From: Pseudomonadota bacterium
GTDB taxonomy: Bacteria; Pseudomonadota; Gammaproteobacteria; Burkholderiales; Burkholderiaceae_E
Direction of reading: 5' to 3'
NCBI GenBank assembly: GCA_963204785.1
Contig: CAUJHG010000065.1
Coordinates: forward strand, 1-37,026
Length of the DNA stretch: 37,026 bases
In this document: positions 15,943 through 27,575 of the stretch, in pieces
Numbering within the stretch: position 1 is the first letter of the stretch
How the letters are laid out: every line of letters starts with the position of its first letter
Program-made: the position numbers and the translations under genes
The notes under the pieces: model-generated
What the model saw: only the letters and a program-made list of their open reading frames with translations
The model's database searches: none
Told to the model about the DNA's origin: nothing

Positions 15943-16557
15943 TCATCCGGCCGCTTGCGCGATCAGTTCCTCGATGTCGCGCATGCGCTCCTTGCCGAAC
16001 CACATCTGGTCGCCGACGAAGAAGGTGGGCGAGCCGAAGGCGCCGCGCGCGTGGGCGGCCTCGGTGTTGGCGATCAGCGCCTGCTTGACCTCGGCCTGCT
16101 GGGCGGTCGCCATCAGCGCTTCGCCATCCAGGCCGGCGGCTGCCAGCGTGGCCAGGATCACGTCGTCCTCGGCCATGTTCCTCTCCTGCTCCCACATCGC
16201 AGCGTACACGGCATCGACGTAGGGTTCGAAGCAGCCCAGCCTCTGCGCCGCGCAGGCGCCGCGCATGATCTTCAGCGTGTTCACCGGGAAGAAGGGATTG
16301 AAGCGGAAGCGCTCGAGCCCGTGCCTGGCGATGAAGCGCTGCATCTCCAGCCGCTCGTAGGCGAGCTTGTTCGGGATGGCGGCGTAGGCCTCGCCGGGCG
16401 AGCGGTTGTTGGCGAGCTTGAACAGGCCGCCGAGCAGGACGGGAACGTACTCGACGCTTGCGCCGGTGCGCGCGGTGAAGGCCGGGAGCACCTTGTGGCA
16501 CAGGTAGGCGTTGGGGCTGCCGAAGTCGAACAGGAACTGGAGGTGGGTGGGGTTCAT
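15943..16557 (-). CDS. DsbA-fold protein of the GST-kappa / 2-hydroxychromene-2-carboxylate isomerase family
   Basis: 204 residues, start ATG 16557 chosen because GAGGAGA lies 8 nt upstream and the protein then begins MNPTHLQFLFDFGSPNAYLC. The S-P-x-x-Y-L motif (S14) replaces the CxxC of DsbA and is the glutathione-contacting serine of the kappa/HCCA-isomerase group. NPFFPVNTLKIMRGACAAQ and GAFGSPTFFVGDQMWFGKERM (the cis-proline region and the C-terminal signature) complete the family. Members isomerise aromatic-ring cleavage intermediates or act as glutathione-dependent enzymes, and it lies in an acyl-CoA catabolic cluster. No signal peptide, so cytoplasmic. The exact reaction is unknown. 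Confidence 0.88.
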   Translation of the reverse strand: MNPTHLQFLFDFGSPNAYLCHKVLPAFTARTGASVEYVPVLLGGLFKLANNRSPGEAYAAIPNKLAYERLEMQRFIARHGLERFRFNPFFPVNTLKIMRGACAAQRLGCFEPYVDAVYAAMWEQERNMAEDDVILATLAAAGLDGEALMATAQQAEVKQALIANTEAAHARGAFGSPTFFVGDQMWFGKERMRDIEELIAQAAG

Positions 16558-16675
16558 CGGAGCGGTCTCCTCGTTGGCTGGCGCTCGCGCGCGTCGCGAT
16601 GCGCACGAGCCGATGCGAAGGGGGTGTGGGTGGTGCGCAGCGCCGGGGCCTGCAATGACGGGTGTGAGCGCTTGC

Positions 16676-17404
16676 TCACCAGGTTTCGATCCACGGGCGC
16701 AGCTCGGGCTCGTGGGTCCAGGCATTGCGCGGCTGCTGGTGGATCTGCCAGTAGAGTTCGGCGATCTGGTCCGGGTTCACGATGCCTTCGCGCTCCTTGA
16801 GCGCATAGCGCTGGGGGAAGTTCTCGCGGATCCAGGCGGTGTCGATCGCGCCGTCGATGATCGGGTGCGCCACGTGGATGCCCTGGGGCCAGAGCTCGCG
16901 CGCCATGCTCTGGGCCAGCGCCCGCAGCGCGTGCTTGGCGCCGGCGAACGCGGCGAAGCCCTCGCGCCCGCGCAGGCTCGCAGTGGCGCCGGTGAAGAGG
17001 ATGCTGCCGCGGCCGCGCGGCAGCATCACCTTGGCCACCTCGCGGCCCATCAGGAAGCCCGCGAAGCAGGCCATCTCCCAGACCTTGTAGTACACGCGCG
17101 CGGTGGTCTCGGTGATTCCGAAGCGCACGTTGGCGCCGATGTTGAACACCGCCACCTCGATCGGCGCGATCTCGCGCTCGATTCGCGCGACGAGCTCGAT
17201 CATCTCCTCCTCCTTGCGCGCGTCGCTGCCGAAGCCGTGCGCTTCGCCGCCCTCGGCGCGGATCTGCGCCAGCAGCGGGCCGAGCTTCTCGGCGCTGCGC
17301 CGCGTGACGCAGGCCACGTAGCCCTCGCGCGCGAAGCGGCGCGCGATCGCACCGCCAGTGGCGTCGCCGGCGCCGATGACCAGGACTGCCTTCCTGTCGC
17401 TCAT
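16676..17404 (-). CDS. Short-chain dehydrogenase/reductase family protein lacking the catalytic tyrosine
   Basis: 242 residues from ATG 17404, with GAGGAGATAT upstream. The cofactor-binding glycine motif is VIGAGDATGGAIARRFA, and the N-A-G-equivalent region reads NIGANVRF. At the active site, where SDRs have S and Y-x-x-x-K, this protein has FTGATASLRG and F153-AGA-K157. The lysine is kept, the tyrosine is phenylalanine and the serine position is Ala or Thr. The remainder, with ALAQSMARELWPQGIHVAH and PIIDGAIDTAW, is ordinary SDR fold. A sub-group of such atypical SDRs with an F-A-G-A-K motif exists in proteobacteria. It may be a non-reductase (binding, isomerase or hydratase-like) or use another acid. 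It is first in the minus-strand cluster and divergent from an HxlR regulator. Confidence 0.88.
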   Translation of the reverse strand: MSDRKAVLVIGAGDATGGAIARRFAREGYVACVTRRSAEKLGPLLAQIRAEGGEAHGFGSDARKEEEMIELVARIEREIAPIEVAVFNIGANVRFGITETTARVYYKVWEMACFAGFLMGREVAKVMLPRGRGSILFTGATASLRGREGFAAFAGAKHALRALAQSMARELWPQGIHVAHPIIDGAIDTAWIRENFPQRYALKEREGIVNPDQIAELYWQIHQQPRNAWTHEPELRPWIETW

Positions 17405-17462
17405 GGATATCTCCTCGTTGGGGAGGCGTCCCCCCGTTGCGCGAAAGCGGGTGCCACCTCAT

Positions 17463-17479
17463 GTGACATCAGTTCACAA
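17463..17479. promoter_or_regulatory. Putative operator between SDR and HxlR genes
   Basis: TGTGA (17463-17467) and TCACA (17475-17479) form a dyad with a 7-nt centre, just downstream of the predicted SDR transcription start. The spacing is one base longer than a CRP site. Position fits repression of the SDR operon by the divergent HxlR protein. Confidence 0.4.
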
Positions 17480-17496
17480 ATCGAACGTCCGCGACG

Positions 17497-17525
17497 AGAG
17501 TACGTTTGGAAAATGAACGCGTCAA
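17497..17525 (-). promoter_or_regulatory. Putative promoter for the SDR-led operon
   Basis: On the minus strand TTGACG (17525 to 17520), a 17-nt spacer and TACTCT (17502 to 17497). Transcription would begin near 17490, leaving about 85 nt of leader that includes the dyad at 17463-17479. It overlaps the promoter proposed for the regulator on the other strand. Confidence 0.5.
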
Positions 17526-17534
17526 CCGTATGCT
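17506..17534 (+). promoter_or_regulatory. Putative promoter for the HxlR gene (leaderless)
   Basis: TTGGAA (17506-17511), 17-nt spacer, TATGCT (17529-17534). Seven nt after the -10 is the A of the ATG at 17541, so the transcript would start at or next to the start codon. No Shine-Dalgarno sequence is present, which agrees with a leaderless mRNA. Confidence 0.5.
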
Positions 17535-17540
17535 TGTGCC

Positions 17541-17990
17541 ATGAAGTGGAGTGAACTGGGCGCCGAACGCTGCTCGGTCGCGCGCACCGTCTCGGTGATC
17601 GGCGACCGCTGGACGCTGCTCGTGCTGCGCGACTGCTTCCTGGGAGTGCGCCGCTTCGAGGCCTTCCAGGAGCGGCTGGGCATCTCGCGCCCGATGCTCG
17701 CGGACCGGCTGCGCCGGCTGGTCGAAGCCGGCGTGCTGGCAAGGAAGCAGTACGAGCAGGCGCCTGCGCGCTACGAGTACCGGCTCACCCGCAAGGGACT
17801 TGACCTGCATCCGGTGATCATGGCGATCGTGCACTGGGGCGACCTGCACATGGCCGGCCGGCGCGGCCGCCCGCTGCTGCACCGGCACGAGCGCTGCGGA
17901 AGGCTGTTCGACCCCGTGACTGTATGCTCGGAGTGCGGCGAGCCGCTGCATGCGCGGGAGGTCTCGGTGGAGCCGGGGCCGGGGGCGTGA
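17541..17990 (+). CDS. HxlR-family winged-helix transcriptional regulator
   Basis: 149 residues. The N-terminus is typical of HxlR: CSVARTVSVIGDRWTLLVLRD, with the conserved cysteine (C11). It continues with RRFEAFQERLGISRPMLADRLRRLVEAGVL (helix-turn-helix) and a wing containing YEYRLTRKGLDLHPVIMAI. An extra C-terminal tail holds cysteines in CGRLFDPVTVCSECG, which looks like a small zinc knuckle and is found in a subset of the family. HxlR proteins repress adjacent catabolic or stress genes in response to aldehydes or metabolites. Divergence from the SDR-led cluster with overlapping promoters makes that cluster its probable target. No ribosome-binding site precedes the ATG. Confidence 0.93.
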   Translation: MKWSELGAERCSVARTVSVIGDRWTLLVLRDCFLGVRRFEAFQERLGISRPMLADRLRRLVEAGVLARKQYEQAPARYEYRLTRKGLDLHPVIMAIVHWGDLHMAGRRGRPLLHRHERCGRLFDPVTVCSECGEPLHAREVSVEPGPGA

Positions 17991-18012
17991 TGCTGCCGGA
18001 CGTCGGCGCGCA

Positions 18013-18107
18013 CGCCCTGCCCTCGTGGCGCCTGGCGCCGGCCGCAGCGCAGCGCGCCGCGCAGGCGGCGAGGACGGGCGCCCTGCCCTTTGGGCGCCTG
18101 GCGCCGG
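18013..18107. repeat. Imperfect 29-nt direct repeat between regulator and methyltransferase genes
   Basis: Copies at 18013-18041 and 18079-18107 match at 26 of 29 positions. They share CGCCCTGCCCT and GGCGCCTGGCGCCGG, differ in the three central bases, and are separated by 37 nt. Each copy contains GGCGCC twice. Origin unknown; it may be a local duplication or an extragenic palindromic element. Confidence 0.55.
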
Positions 18108-18158
18108 CGCCGCGGCCCGCAGGCGTGGGCACGACCAACTGAGCTGAAGGGGAGCGCG

Positions 18159-19250
18159 ATGCGCGATGTCGATGCAAGAGCGATGAGTGCGGCCGAGTCC
18201 GCCGGCGGCAAGAAGAGCTATTCGAGCCTGGTCTGGGGCTACCGCCAGGCAGAGACCGTTGCGGTGATGATTCACGTCGGCCACGAACTCGGCATCTTCA
18301 GGGCGATGGCGGGCAAGGGGCCGATGACCGCGGCCGAACTGGCGCAGGCCACCGGACTGCACGAGCGATGGCTGCTGGAGTGGATGCGCCTGCAGGCTGC
18401 CGCGAAGATCCTCGCCTACGTTCCCGAGGACCGGTTCCTGCTTCCCGAGGAGGCGATCGACGTTCTCGTCGACGAGGGCTCGTCCGCGTTTGCTGCCGAG
18501 AGCTTCACCGGCGGATACACCCCGGCGCAGGTGTCGGGGCTGATCGAATCCTTCCGCACGGGCATCGGGAAGACCTACGAGTCCGACGGGCCCGAGGCGG
18601 TGACGCGCAGCGAAGCCCGTCACATCCGGACGGCCGAGAGGCAGGTGGTGCCGCGGATGATCCCCGCGCTGGAGGGCGTCGAGGAGAAGCTGCGGCGCGG
18701 CGCCCTCGTGGCCGATGTCGGTTGCGGCGACGGCGCCCTGGCGGTGGCGCTGGCGAAGGCGTTCCCCGCCTCGCAGATCCATGCGATGGACCCGAACACG
18801 CATGCGGTGGCCCACGTCCGGACGCGCGCGCAGGAACTGGGGCTGGCCAACCTGACGACCTTCGTGGCTCCCGCGGAGCGCTTCCCGGTGGCCGGCCCCT
18901 ACGATCTGGTCATCGCCTTCGACTGCGTGCACGACATGACCGCCCCCCAGGCGGCGCTCGACGAGATCCGCCGGCGCCTGAAGCCGGACGGCACCCTGTT
19001 CGTGAAGGACATCCGCAGCAAGCCGAGCTTCCAGGAGAACCTGCGCAACCCGATGCTGGCGATGATGTACGGGTTCTCGCTGTTCTCCTGCATGGCCTCG
19101 GCGATGTCGGAGCCGGGCGGCGCCGGGCTGGGCACGCTCGGGTTCAACCCGGAGGTGGCGGAGTCGATGAGCCGGGCCGCGGGCTTCACGCGCTTCCGGA
19201 TGCTCGACTTCAAGGACCCCGGGAACCTCTACTACGAGATCCGGCCCTGA
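18159..19250 (+). CDS. Class I SAM-dependent methyltransferase with N-terminal winged helix (Rv2258c-like)
   Basis: 363 residues from ATG 18159, with AAGGGGAG 4-5 nt upstream. Residues about 30-110 form a winged-helix dimerisation domain (GPMTAAELAQATGLHERWLLEWM). The methyltransferase domain starts near residue 180 with motif I VADVGCGDGALAVALAKAFP (D and G-x-G-x-G). This is followed by HAMDPNTHAV (acidic end of strand 2), the AERFPV region and FDCVHDM. The layout is like Rv2258c-type small-molecule methyltransferases. Substrate unknown. It stands alone between the HxlR gene and convergent gyrB, 168 nt after the former. Confidence 0.88.
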   Translation: MRDVDARAMSAAESAGGKKSYSSLVWGYRQAETVAVMIHVGHELGIFRAMAGKGPMTAAELAQATGLHERWLLEWMRLQAAAKILAYVPEDRFLLPEEAIDVLVDEGSSAFAAESFTGGYTPAQVSGLIESFRTGIGKTYESDGPEAVTRSEARHIRTAERQVVPRMIPALEGVEEKLRRGALVADVGCGDGALAVALAKAFPASQIHAMDPNTHAVAHVRTRAQELGLANLTTFVAPAERFPVAGPYDLVIAFDCVHDMTAPQAALDEIRRRLKPDGTLFVKDIRSKPSFQENLRNPMLAMMYGFSLFSCMASAMSEPGGAGLGTLGFNPEVAESMSRAAGFTRFRMLDFKDPGNLYYEIRP

Positions 19251-19312
19251 GGTGAAGCGGCCGGCCGGTGCGGGTTCGGCGGCAGGCGCCGCGTGCGCTT
19301 GCCCGCCCGGGC

Positions 19313-23059
<3,747 letters not shown>

Positions 23060-24544
23060 TCACCCTCGCAGCGTCTGTTCGAGCACGTGGATCTGGTGGT
23101 TCAGTTCGGGGTCGTGCTGACGCTGTTCGGTGATCTTGCGCATCGCGTGCAGCACCGTGGTGTGGTCGCGCCCGCCGAAGCCCTCGCCGATCTCGGGCAG
23201 GCTCTTCTGCGTGAGCTCCTTGGCGAGGTACATCGCGATCTGGCGCGGCAGCACGATGTGCGCGTGCCGGCGCTTGCTGTACATGTCGGCGACCTTGATC
23301 TTGAAGAAGTCGGCGACCGTCTTCTGGATCACCTCGATGGAGATCTGCCGGCGGTTCAGCGCGAGCAGGTCCTCGAGCGCCTCCTTGGCCAGGTCGAGGG
23401 TGACCGGCTTGTTGCGAAAGCCCGCGTAGGCGATCACGCGCAGCAGCGCGCCTTCGAGCTCGCGCACGTTCGAGCGCAGGTGCTTGGCGATGAAGAAGGC
23501 GACGTCCTCGGGCAGCTGCGCGGACTGCTGCTCGGCCTTCTTGAGCAGGATGGCCACCCGCATCTCGAGCTCGGGCGGCTCGATGGCGACGATCAGGCCG
23601 GAGTCGAAGCGCGAGATCAGACGCTCTTCGATGCCGGACATCTCCTTCGGGTAGGTGTCGCAGGTGATGATGATCTGCCTGCGGGCCGCGTACAGGGCGT
23701 CGAAGGTGTAGAAGAACTCCTCCTGGGTGCGCGGCTTGCCCGACAGGAACTGGATGTCGTCGATCAGCAGCAGGTCCAGCGACTGGTAGTAGTGCTTGAG
23801 GTCCTCGGAGGTCTTGCGCTGGATGGCGCGGACCATCTCGTCGAAGTATTCCTGCGCGTGGATGTAGCGCACCTTCGCCTTCGGGTTGCGCTCCAGGAAG
23901 GCGTTGCCCACCGCGTGGATCAGGTGGGTCTTGCCCAGCCCCACCCCGCCGTACAGGAACAGCGGGTTGTAGCTACCGGGGCGATCGACCACCTGCAGCG
24001 CGGTGGCGCGCGCCATCTGGTTGGACTTGCCGGTGACGAAGTTCTCGAAGGTGAGCTCGGCGCGCAGGCGGCTGCGGTCGATCACCGGCTGCAGCGGCGC
24101 GGGCGGCTCGGCCGGCGCGGTGGCTGCGGGAGTGTCGGCGCCCTGCCCTGGCATTGCCGGCTGCGCGAGGCCCGGGAAGCGCCCTGCCGCGCCCTGGGGC
24201 TGTCCGGCAGGCGCCGGCGCCGCGCCGGCGGAGGCCCGGACCGGCTGCTGCGCCGGGGCGAGTTCGAAGGCGACCCGGGTCTCGGGTCCGACGATGTCGG
24301 TGGCAAGCTGCGCGATGCGCGACCCGAACTGGGTGCGCACCCAGTTCAGCTTGAACTGGTTGGGCGCGCCGATGCGCAGCACTTGCTCGTCGGTGTCGTA
24401 GCCCAGGCACACCAGCGGCTTGATCCAGGTCTTGAACAGCTGCGAGGGCACCTCGGCCTCGAGCCGCGCGGCGCAGGCGCGCCAGTGATCCTGCGCCGGC
24501 GCGGTCTGGCGGGGATCGGGTTCTGCGGGCCTGGAATGGGGCAT
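23060..24544 (-). CDS. dnaA: Chromosomal replication initiator DnaA
   Basis: 494 residues. Domain I (residues about 10-100) contains [13 protein letters not shown]. Domain II is a Pro/Ala-rich linker (about 100-160). Domain III is an AAA+ ATPase with Walker [13 protein letters not shown], Walker [14 protein letters not shown] and sensor regions [10 protein letters not shown]. Domain IV holds the DnaA signature [15 protein letters not shown] for DNA-box recognition. The ATG at 24544 gives [13 protein letters not shown] before domain I. Divergent from rpmH, with a DnaA-box-like site in the 140-nt gap that could serve autoregulation or the origin. Confidence 0.98.
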   Translation of the reverse strand: MPHSRPAEPDPRQTAPAQDHWRACAARLEAEVPSQLFKTWIKPLVCLGYDTDEQVLRIGAPNQFKLNWVRTQFGSRIAQLATDIVGPETRVAFELAPAQQPVRASAGAAPAPAGQPQGAAGRFPGLAQPAMPGQGADTPAATAPAEPPAPLQPVIDRSRLRAELTFENFVTGKSNQMARATALQVVDRPGSYNPLFLYGGVGLGKTHLIHAVGNAFLERNPKAKVRYIHAQEYFDEMVRAIQRKTSEDLKHYYQSLDLLLIDDIQFLSGKPRTQEEFFYTFDALYAARRQIIITCDTYPKEMSGIEERLISRFDSGLIVAIEPPELEMRVAILLKKAEQQSAQLPEDVAFFIAKHLRSNVRELEGALLRVIAYAGFRNKPVTLDLAKEALEDLLALNRRQISIEVIQKTVADFFKIKVADMYSKRRHAHIVLPRQIAMYLAKELTQKSLPEIGEGFGGRDHTTVLHAMRKITEQRQHDPELNHQIHVLEQTLRG

Positions 24545-24612
24545 CGGGGTGGGCGCGGGAGCTCTTGCAGGGTGTGCGGGACGAACCCGTGATTCTACCG
24601 CGACGAACGGAG

Positions 24613-24621
24613 TTTTCCACA
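24613..24621. promoter_or_regulatory. DnaA-box-like site in the dnaA-rpmH gap
   Basis: TTTTCCACA differs by one base from the consensus TTATCCACA. I find only this one near-consensus box in the gap, so it may regulate dnaA or rpmH rather than form a full origin. The position is the usual origin neighbourhood. Confidence 0.55.
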
Positions 24622-24630
24622 GACCCAGGA

Positions 24631-24659
24631 TTGACTGGGCTTGACAAATCGGTTGTAAT
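24631..24659 (+). promoter_or_regulatory. Putative rpmH promoter
   Basis: TTGACT (24631-24636), 17-nt spacer and TGTAAT (24654-24659). A second TTGACA at 24641 has no matching -10 at proper distance. Transcription would start about 19 nt before rpmH. Confidence 0.55.
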
Positions 24660-24684
24660 CAAAGGCTTTTGTACGAGAACTGCC

Positions 24685-24819
24685 ATGAAACGTACCTTCC
24701 AGCCTTCCGTCGTGCGCCGCAAGCGCACCCACGGCTTTCTCGTCCGCATGAAGACCCGCGGGGGCCGCGCAGTGATCCGCGCGCGTCGCGCCAAGGGTCG
24801 CAAGCGCCTGGCCGTCTGA
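24685..24819 (+). CDS. rpmH: 50S ribosomal protein L34
   Basis: 44 residues: [18 protein letters not shown] then [20 protein letters not shown], the almost invariant L34 sequence and length. It is a basic protein of the large ribosomal subunit. The start at 24685 excludes the open but non-homologous upstream frame. First gene of the rpmH-rnpA-yidD-yidC cluster. Confidence 0.98.
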   Translation: MKRTFQPSVVRRKRTHGFLVRMKTRGGRAVIRARRAKGRKRLAV

Positions 24820-24895
24820 GCCGCGTCCGCACGCAGCGGTCGCACCCGACGGTGCGGCGGCGGCGGTCCGAGCGCGGTTCGCACGGCCCCAGCCC

Positions 24896-25378
24896 ATGGC
24901 CAGGCAGCGGATCGATGCCTCACTGGCGGCGCTTGGGCGCCGACGCGCAGATGTCTCCAGTGCGCATTTCGGGCTGGCCTTCCTGATGACCGAGGTCGGC
25001 GGCGCTGCTGCGCCCGCAGCCCGTGAACGTGGGCGGCTCGCGATGGCGGTTCCGAAGCGCCAGCTCAAGCGCGCGGTGGATCGCAACGCCCTGCGACGGG
25101 TGGCCCGCGAGGCCTGGCGGCTGGCGCCGTGGGGCGACACCGTCCGGCCCCAGGTGCTGATGGTGAAGCTGCGCCGCGCGGATCCGGACTGGAAGACCGC
25201 GGGCAGGGCGGCCCTGAAGAAAGCCTGGCGCGCCGAGCTCGACGAACTGTTCTCGCGCCTGCGCCGCCGGCTGGCCGCGCAGACCGCAACCGCCGGCGCG
25301 GTGCCGGCGGTGAAGTCCCGAGTGAACCAGACCGCCCTTGCCGCGCCATCCTGTCCCGACGAGCGCCGCGATGCCTGA
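24896..25378 (+). CDS. rnpA: Ribonuclease P protein component
   Basis: 160 residues from ATG 24896. The RNR signature [18 protein letters not shown] is intact, preceded by LAMAVPKRQ and followed by a basic helix. It binds the catalytic RNA subunit for tRNA 5' maturation. The start is uncertain. No Shine-Dalgarno is seen, and in-frame residues upstream of this ATG (ARFARPQP) resemble the usual beginning of RnpA (FPR-x-x-R). But the frame upstream has no ATG, GTG or TTG before a stop near 24770. The C-terminal tail of about 40 residues is longer than usual. It overlaps yidD by 8 nt. Confidence 0.93.
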   Translation: MARQRIDASLAALGRRRADVSSAHFGLAFLMTEVGGAAAPAARERGRLAMAVPKRQLKRAVDRNALRRVAREAWRLAPWGDTVRPQVLMVKLRRADPDWKTAGRAALKKAWRAELDELFSRLRRRLAAQTATAGAVPAVKSRVNQTALAAPSCPDERRDA

Positions 25379-25691
25379 GCGCAGGCCCGAGGCGATGCTG
25401 CGCCGTGCGCTGGTCGCGGTGCTGAGCGCGCCGGTCCACCTGTACCGGTATGCGATCAGCCCGATGATGCCGCCGCGCTGCCGCTTCCTGCCCACCTGTT
25501 CGGAGTACGCGCTCGAGTCGCTGCGACGGCACGGACCGCTGTCGGGCGGCTGGCTCGCGGCCGCGCGCGTGTGCCGCTGTCATCCGTTCAACCCGGGCGG
25601 GATCGACCCGGTCCCCGAACACTTCTCGCTGCTGCGCGCCGGCGCCTCGCGCTGGCCCGCGGCGATGCGCGGCGAACCCCCTGCCGAGTGA
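25371..25691 (+). CDS. yidD: Membrane protein insertion efficiency factor YidD
   Basis: 106 residues from ATG 25371, overlapping the end of rnpA. It shows the family pattern: [20 protein letters not shown] (amphipathic/membrane helix), [22 protein letters not shown], and [15 protein letters not shown]. It is a small membrane-associated protein helping YidC/Sec insertion. The order rpmH-rnpA-yidD-yidC is universal in proteobacteria, which supports the call. Confidence 0.97.
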   Translation: MPERRPEAMLRRALVAVLSAPVHLYRYAISPMMPPRCRFLPTCSEYALESLRRHGPLSGGWLAAARVCRCHPFNPGGIDPVPEHFSLLRAGASRWPAAMRGEPPAE

Positions 25692-25696
25692 TCCAC

Positions 25697-27415
25697 ATGC
25701 AATCGACGCAACTGCAACGCACCATCCTCTGGGTCGTCTTCTCGATGTCGCTGCTGTTCCTGTGGGACGCCTGGCAGCGCCACAACGGCAATCCGTCGAT
25801 GTTCGGCGAGCCGCCGGCCAGCCAGACGCAGGCCGCGGGTGAGAGCGGCGCGGCCGTGCCACCCGAGAAGAGCGACGCGAGCGTCCCGGCGGCGCCGGTG
25901 CAGCCGGCGTCGGCAGGGGCGGGGGCAGTGCCGCAGATCGCTGGCAGCGGGGCCGCCGACGCGGGGCCGCGCAGCGAGCCGGTGAAGCTGGCCAGCGACG
26001 TGCTCGCGCTGGAGATCGACCCTGCTGGTGGCCAGGTGCGCCACGCCGAACTGCTCAAGCACAAGGCCAGCCCGGAGCAGCAGAGCGCCAGCGGCAACGT
26101 GGTGCTGCTCGACGAGGCCGCCGGCCACACCTACATCGCCCAGAGCGGGCTCGTGGGCGCGCCGCAGGGCAGCAGCTTCCCGACGCACCGCACCCCGTTC
26201 ACGGTGGTGGAGAAATCGGGCGGGGAGGGCGGTGCGCAAGTGCTGAAGCTCGCCGCGCAGAGTGGCGGGCTCACGCTGGTGCGCAGCTACCGGCTCGCGC
26301 CGGGCGCCTACACCGTCGAAGTCACCGACGAGATCACCAACACCGGCAGCGCGCCGCTGCGCCCGGTGCTCTACATGCAGCTCACGCGCGACGGCAGCAA
26401 CCCGCCGGGTGACTCCAGGTTCTACAGCACCTACACCGGGCCGGTGGTCTACACCGACGCGGGCAAGTTCCACAAGGTGTCCTTCAGCGACATCGAGAAG
26501 GGCAAGGCCGAGCTGCCCAAGCAGGTCGCCGATGGCTGGGCCGGGATCATCCAGCACTACTTCGTGTCCGCGTGGATCCCCGCCGAGCAGGCGGTGCGCG
26601 AGTTCTACGCGCGCAAGGTCGACGCGAACCTGTTCTCGGTGGGCGCCACGCAGGCGATTGGCGAGCTCGCGCCGGGCGCGAGCGCGTCGGTGTCGAGCCG
26701 GCTGCTGATCGCACCGCAGGACCAGCGGATGCTCGAGACCGTGGCGCCGGGCCTGGACCTCACGGTCGATTACGGCTGGCTCACCGTGATCGCCAAGCCC
26801 ATCTTCTGGCTGCTGCAGTGGCTGCACGGAATCGTCGGCAACTGGGGCTGGGCGATCGTGCTGCTGACGCTGATCATCAAGACCGCGTTCTTCCCGCTGC
26901 AGGCCGCGAGCTACCGCTCGATGGCCCGGATGAAGGCCGTGACGCCGCGCCTGACGCAGCTGCGCGAGCGCTACGGCAGCGACCGGGTCAAGATGAACCA
27001 GGCGATGATGGAGCTGTACAAGGAGGAGAAGATCAACCCGCTCGGCGGCTGCCTGCCGATCGTGGTGCAGATCCCCGTGTTCATCGCGCTGTACTGGGTG
27101 CTGCTGGCCTCCGTGGAGATGCGCAACGCGCCCTGGATCCTCTGGATCAAGGATCTTGCGCTGCCCGATCCCTACTACGTGCTGCCGCTGATCATGGCAG
27201 GCACCATGTTCCTGCAGGTGAAGCTGAACCCCACGCCGCCCGACCCGGTGCAGGCCAAGGTGATGATGATGATGCCGATCGTCTTCTCGGTGATGTTCTT
27301 CTTCTTCCCGGCGGGGCTGGTGCTCTACTGGCTGGTGAACAACGTCTACTCGATCGCCCAGCAGTGGACGATCACCCGCACGATCGCGAGGCAGACGGCG
27401 TCGAAGAAGAAGTGA
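25697..27415 (+). CDS. yidC: Membrane protein insertase YidC
   Basis: 572 residues from ATG 25697. A GTG at 25688 overlapping the yidD stop is an alternative that adds three residues. N-terminal membrane anchor QRTILWVVFSMSLLFLWDAW, then a low-complexity Ala/Pro linker and the large periplasmic beta-sandwich domain (about 95-345). The conserved insertase core follows (about 360-560) with KPIFWLLQWLHGIVGNWGWA, MARMKAVTPRLTQLRERYG, INPLGGCLPIVVQIPVFIALY and the last helices through YWLVNNVYSIAQQW. It integrates membrane proteins alone or with Sec. Basic C-terminus TASKKK. Confidence 0.98.
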   Translation: MQSTQLQRTILWVVFSMSLLFLWDAWQRHNGNPSMFGEPPASQTQAAGESGAAVPPEKSDASVPAAPVQPASAGAGAVPQIAGSGAADAGPRSEPVKLASDVLALEIDPAGGQVRHAELLKHKASPEQQSASGNVVLLDEAAGHTYIAQSGLVGAPQGSSFPTHRTPFTVVEKSGGEGGAQVLKLAAQSGGLTLVRSYRLAPGAYTVEVTDEITNTGSAPLRPVLYMQLTRDGSNPPGDSRFYSTYTGPVVYTDAGKFHKVSFSDIEKGKAELPKQVADGWAGIIQHYFVSAWIPAEQAVREFYARKVDANLFSVGATQAIGELAPGASASVSSRLLIAPQDQRMLETVAPGLDLTVDYGWLTVIAKPIFWLLQWLHGIVGNWGWAIVLLTLIIKTAFFPLQAASYRSMARMKAVTPRLTQLRERYGSDRVKMNQAMMELYKEEKINPLGGCLPIVVQIPVFIALYWVLLASVEMRNAPWILWIKDLALPDPYYVLPLIMAGTMFLQVKLNPTPPDPVQAKVMMMMPIVFSVMFFFFPAGLVLYWLVNNVYSIAQQWTITRTIARQTASKKK

Positions 27416-27425
27416 CCCTGCGAGC

Positions 27426-27447
27426 GGCGCCGGCTGCGGTCGGCGCC
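27426..27447 (+). terminator. GC-rich hairpin after yidC
   Basis: GGCGCCG (27426-27432) pairs with CGGCGCC (27441-27447) over an 8-nt loop, starting 11 nt after the stop codon. There is no T-run. Confidence 0.35.
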
Positions 27448-27461
27448 GTGTCCTGCTGATC

Positions 27462-27485
27462 GAGGGCCGCCATTGCGCGGCCCTC
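27462..27485 (+). terminator. Second, stronger hairpin between yidC and mnmE
   Basis: GAGGGCCGC (27462-27470) pairs perfectly with GCGGCCCTC (27477-27485) over a 6-nt loop. With the preceding hairpin it probably separates yidC and mnmE transcripts, though neither has a T-run. Confidence 0.45.
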
Positions 27486-27575
27486 GTCGCGATCGGCGCA
27501 GGCGGGCGCGAGGGGTGCCCGCCAGGGCAGAGGCCGTCACAGGGCAGGGCGGCGCGGACCATCTGCTAGATTCGA

